Positions 15,062 through 15,897 of a stretch of DNA of 15,897 bases are shown here, piece after piece. The stretch lies in NCBI GenBank assembly GCA_964499695.1, contig CAZCMD010000109.1:1-15897 (forward strand). Direction: 5' to 3'. How positions within the stretch are numbered: the stretch's first letter is position 1; every line of letters starts with the position of its first letter. The notes beneath the pieces were generated by a model. That model was not told the DNA's origin and made no database searches. It was given only the letters and a program-made list of their open reading frames with translations. The position numbers and the translations under genes are program-made. Source of the stretch: JAAZBV01 sp964499695. Its GTDB lineage: Bacteria; Desulfobacterota; DSM-4660; Desulfatiglandales; HGW-15.

Positions 15062-15306
15062 TACTTTCATTAAAGAATCCGTAGAAAAAGACCTTTGCTC
15101 CATTCCAAAAAAAAGATATAAAGAAAATTCTCACGCGCATAAAAGTGTTTGTACAAGAACCAAGACCACAGGGCGGCGAGTAACTTTCCGGTCAGGAGAA
15201 GTATCGTATCCGCCAGGGTACCTATAGAATTATTTATTCCATTCAAGATCAGGAACTTACAGTATGGGTTGTAAAAATCGGGCATCGCAAAGAGGTTTAT
15301 CGTTAA
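15048..15306 (+). pseudogene. Disrupted RelE/ParE-family toxin
   Basis: Starting at ATG 15048 the frame reads MGKCNTFIKESVEKDLCSIPKK, then shifts at an A8 run (15107-15114). Removing one A restores DIKKILTRIKVFVQEPRPQG, then GGE, a TAA at 15181-15183, then LSGQEKYRIRQGTYRII and YSIQDQELTVWVVKIGHRKEVYR. With the A removed and the TAA read as the expected Lys, the product would be about 85 aa, the normal size of RelE-type mRNA interferases or ParE gyrase poisons; the RxGxYRIIY core and the C-terminal HRKEVYR are typical. Two independent lesions make a simple sequencing error unlikely for the gene as a whole. In the native frame translation ends at a TAG just after the YPPGYL segment. The TAA alone would remove the C-terminal half. 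Confidence 0.85.
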
Positions 15307-15326
15307 TAAAGATAGGAGGAAACAAT

Positions 15327-15897
15327 ATGATTAAGAAACAGTATATCAGGATTGCGATTGTTAGTCTTTTTTTATGTATCTGCAGCTTTTCCGGCTATGC
15401 ACAAAAACCGGCCGATGCTGTTGCAGATGTCCCGGAACTGGATTCGTTTCATGAAGTCATCTTCAAGATCTGGCATGAGGCATGGCCAAACAAAGACACC
15501 ACCATGCTGAAAGAGCTGCTACCATCAGTTGAAAAAGGTATTGCAAAGGTGGCGGGAGCCAAGCTGCCTGGGATTTTAAGAGAAAAGAAACCTGCATGGG
15601 AAGAGGGGATAGAAAAGCTAAAGAATGCAGGCTCTCTATATAAAGAAGCAGCCACAGCGGATGACAGCGCCCGGCTTCTGAATGCAGCCGAAGAGCTTCA
15701 TAGCCGGTTTGAAGCGCTCATGCGCCTTACCCGTCCGGTTTTAAAGGAACTGGAGGATTTTCATTCCTCTCTTTATATGCTGTTTCATTATTATTTGCCG
15801 GAATACGATATAGAAAAAATCCGAACTTCGGTTGAAGAATTGAAGCAGAAGATGCAGGCTCTAATGAGCGCAACACTGCCGGAACGGCTTCAGTCAA
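15327..15897 (+). CDS. Exported helical protein with internal duplication, 3' end outside window
   Basis: 190 codons are visible and no stop is reached. A signal peptide (MIKKQYIRIAIVSLFLCIC..., cleavage after A25 in GYA/Q) sends it to the periplasm. AGGAGGA at 15314-15320 precedes the ATG. The mature part is helix-rich without a known domain that I can name. Two segments align with a constant offset of 104 residues: E37-L-x-x-F41-H42-x7-H50-x3-P54 and E141-L-x-x-F145-H146-x7-H154-x3-P158; each is followed 27 residues later by a LP pair (P81, P185). This points to a tandem duplication. Paired histidines on adjacent helix turns suggest metal or haem binding, but there is no CxxCH. It begins 20 nt after the broken toxin gene. 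Confidence 0.7.
   Translation, partial: MIKKQYIRIAIVSLFLCICSFSGYAQKPADAVADVPELDSFHEVIFKIWHEAWPNKDTTMLKELLPSVEKGIAKVAGAKLPGILREKKPAWEEGIEKLKNAGSLYKEAATADDSARLLNAAEELHSRFEALMRLTRPVLKELEDFHSSLYMLFHYYLPEYDIEKIRTSVEELKQKMQALMSATLPERLQS

Noticed and set aside
1..15897. CRISPR arrays, tRNA or rRNA genes, intact transposase or integrase
   Set aside because: No regularly spaced repeats, no cloverleaf or rRNA-like conserved sequence and no transposase or recombinase frame could be recognised on either strand.

Overview
The window looks like accessory DNA from a Gram-negative bacterium. Several products carry Sec signal peptides. The two 66-bp repeats with a core like GGGGTCTGTCC resemble sequences I associate with Desulfobacterota, but that is only an impression and taxonomy is uncertain. 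Base composition is mosaic. About 412-8770 is strongly AT-rich, 8953-10857 and 11965-14735 are clearly more GC-rich, and 10894-11781 is intermediate. This suggests blocks of different origin. All confident genes are on the + strand.

Left block (412-7024): a four-gene, tightly packed cluster that reads as an anti-phage or anti-plasmid defence operon. It encodes (1) a 754-aa STAND NTPase with an N-terminal Mrr-like PD-(D/E)XK nuclease domain, (2) a 423-aa protein with an N-terminal nuclease-like motif set, matching the effector of ABC three-component (ABC-3C) systems, (3) a 242-aa middle component, and (4) a 777-aa SMC/Rad50-like ABC ATPase with a CPLC zinc-hook motif. Genes 2-3 overlap by 8 nt and genes 3-4 by 17 nt, so those three are probably translationally coupled. 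The STAND gene lies only 38 nt upstream. STAND plus ABC-3C in one operon is the most striking system here.

Middle block (7025-8952): two 66-bp direct repeats (7057-7122 and 8771-8836, 59 of 66 bases identical) bracket a gene for a secreted six-Asp-box beta-propeller protein with calcium-binding TSP3-like repeats, and a possible 38-aa single-span membrane protein. The layout looks like a gene cassette between copies of a dispersed repeat.

Right block (8953-15897): a membrane-anchored serine beta-lactamase-like hydrolase and an exported protein of unknown function, which may be co-transcribed. Next comes a SnoaL/NTF2-like protein followed by an old-yellow-enzyme-type flavin/Fe-S enoate reductase, a pairing reminiscent of BaiE and BaiCD of bile-acid dehydroxylation. 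A ribbon-helix-helix antitoxin with a palindromic operator then precedes a RelE-type toxin gene broken by both a frameshift and a stop codon. Last is the 5' part of an exported helical protein with an internal duplication of about 104 residues that places histidines identically in both copies; it runs off the right edge.

No tRNA, rRNA, CRISPR array or intact transposase gene was recognised.
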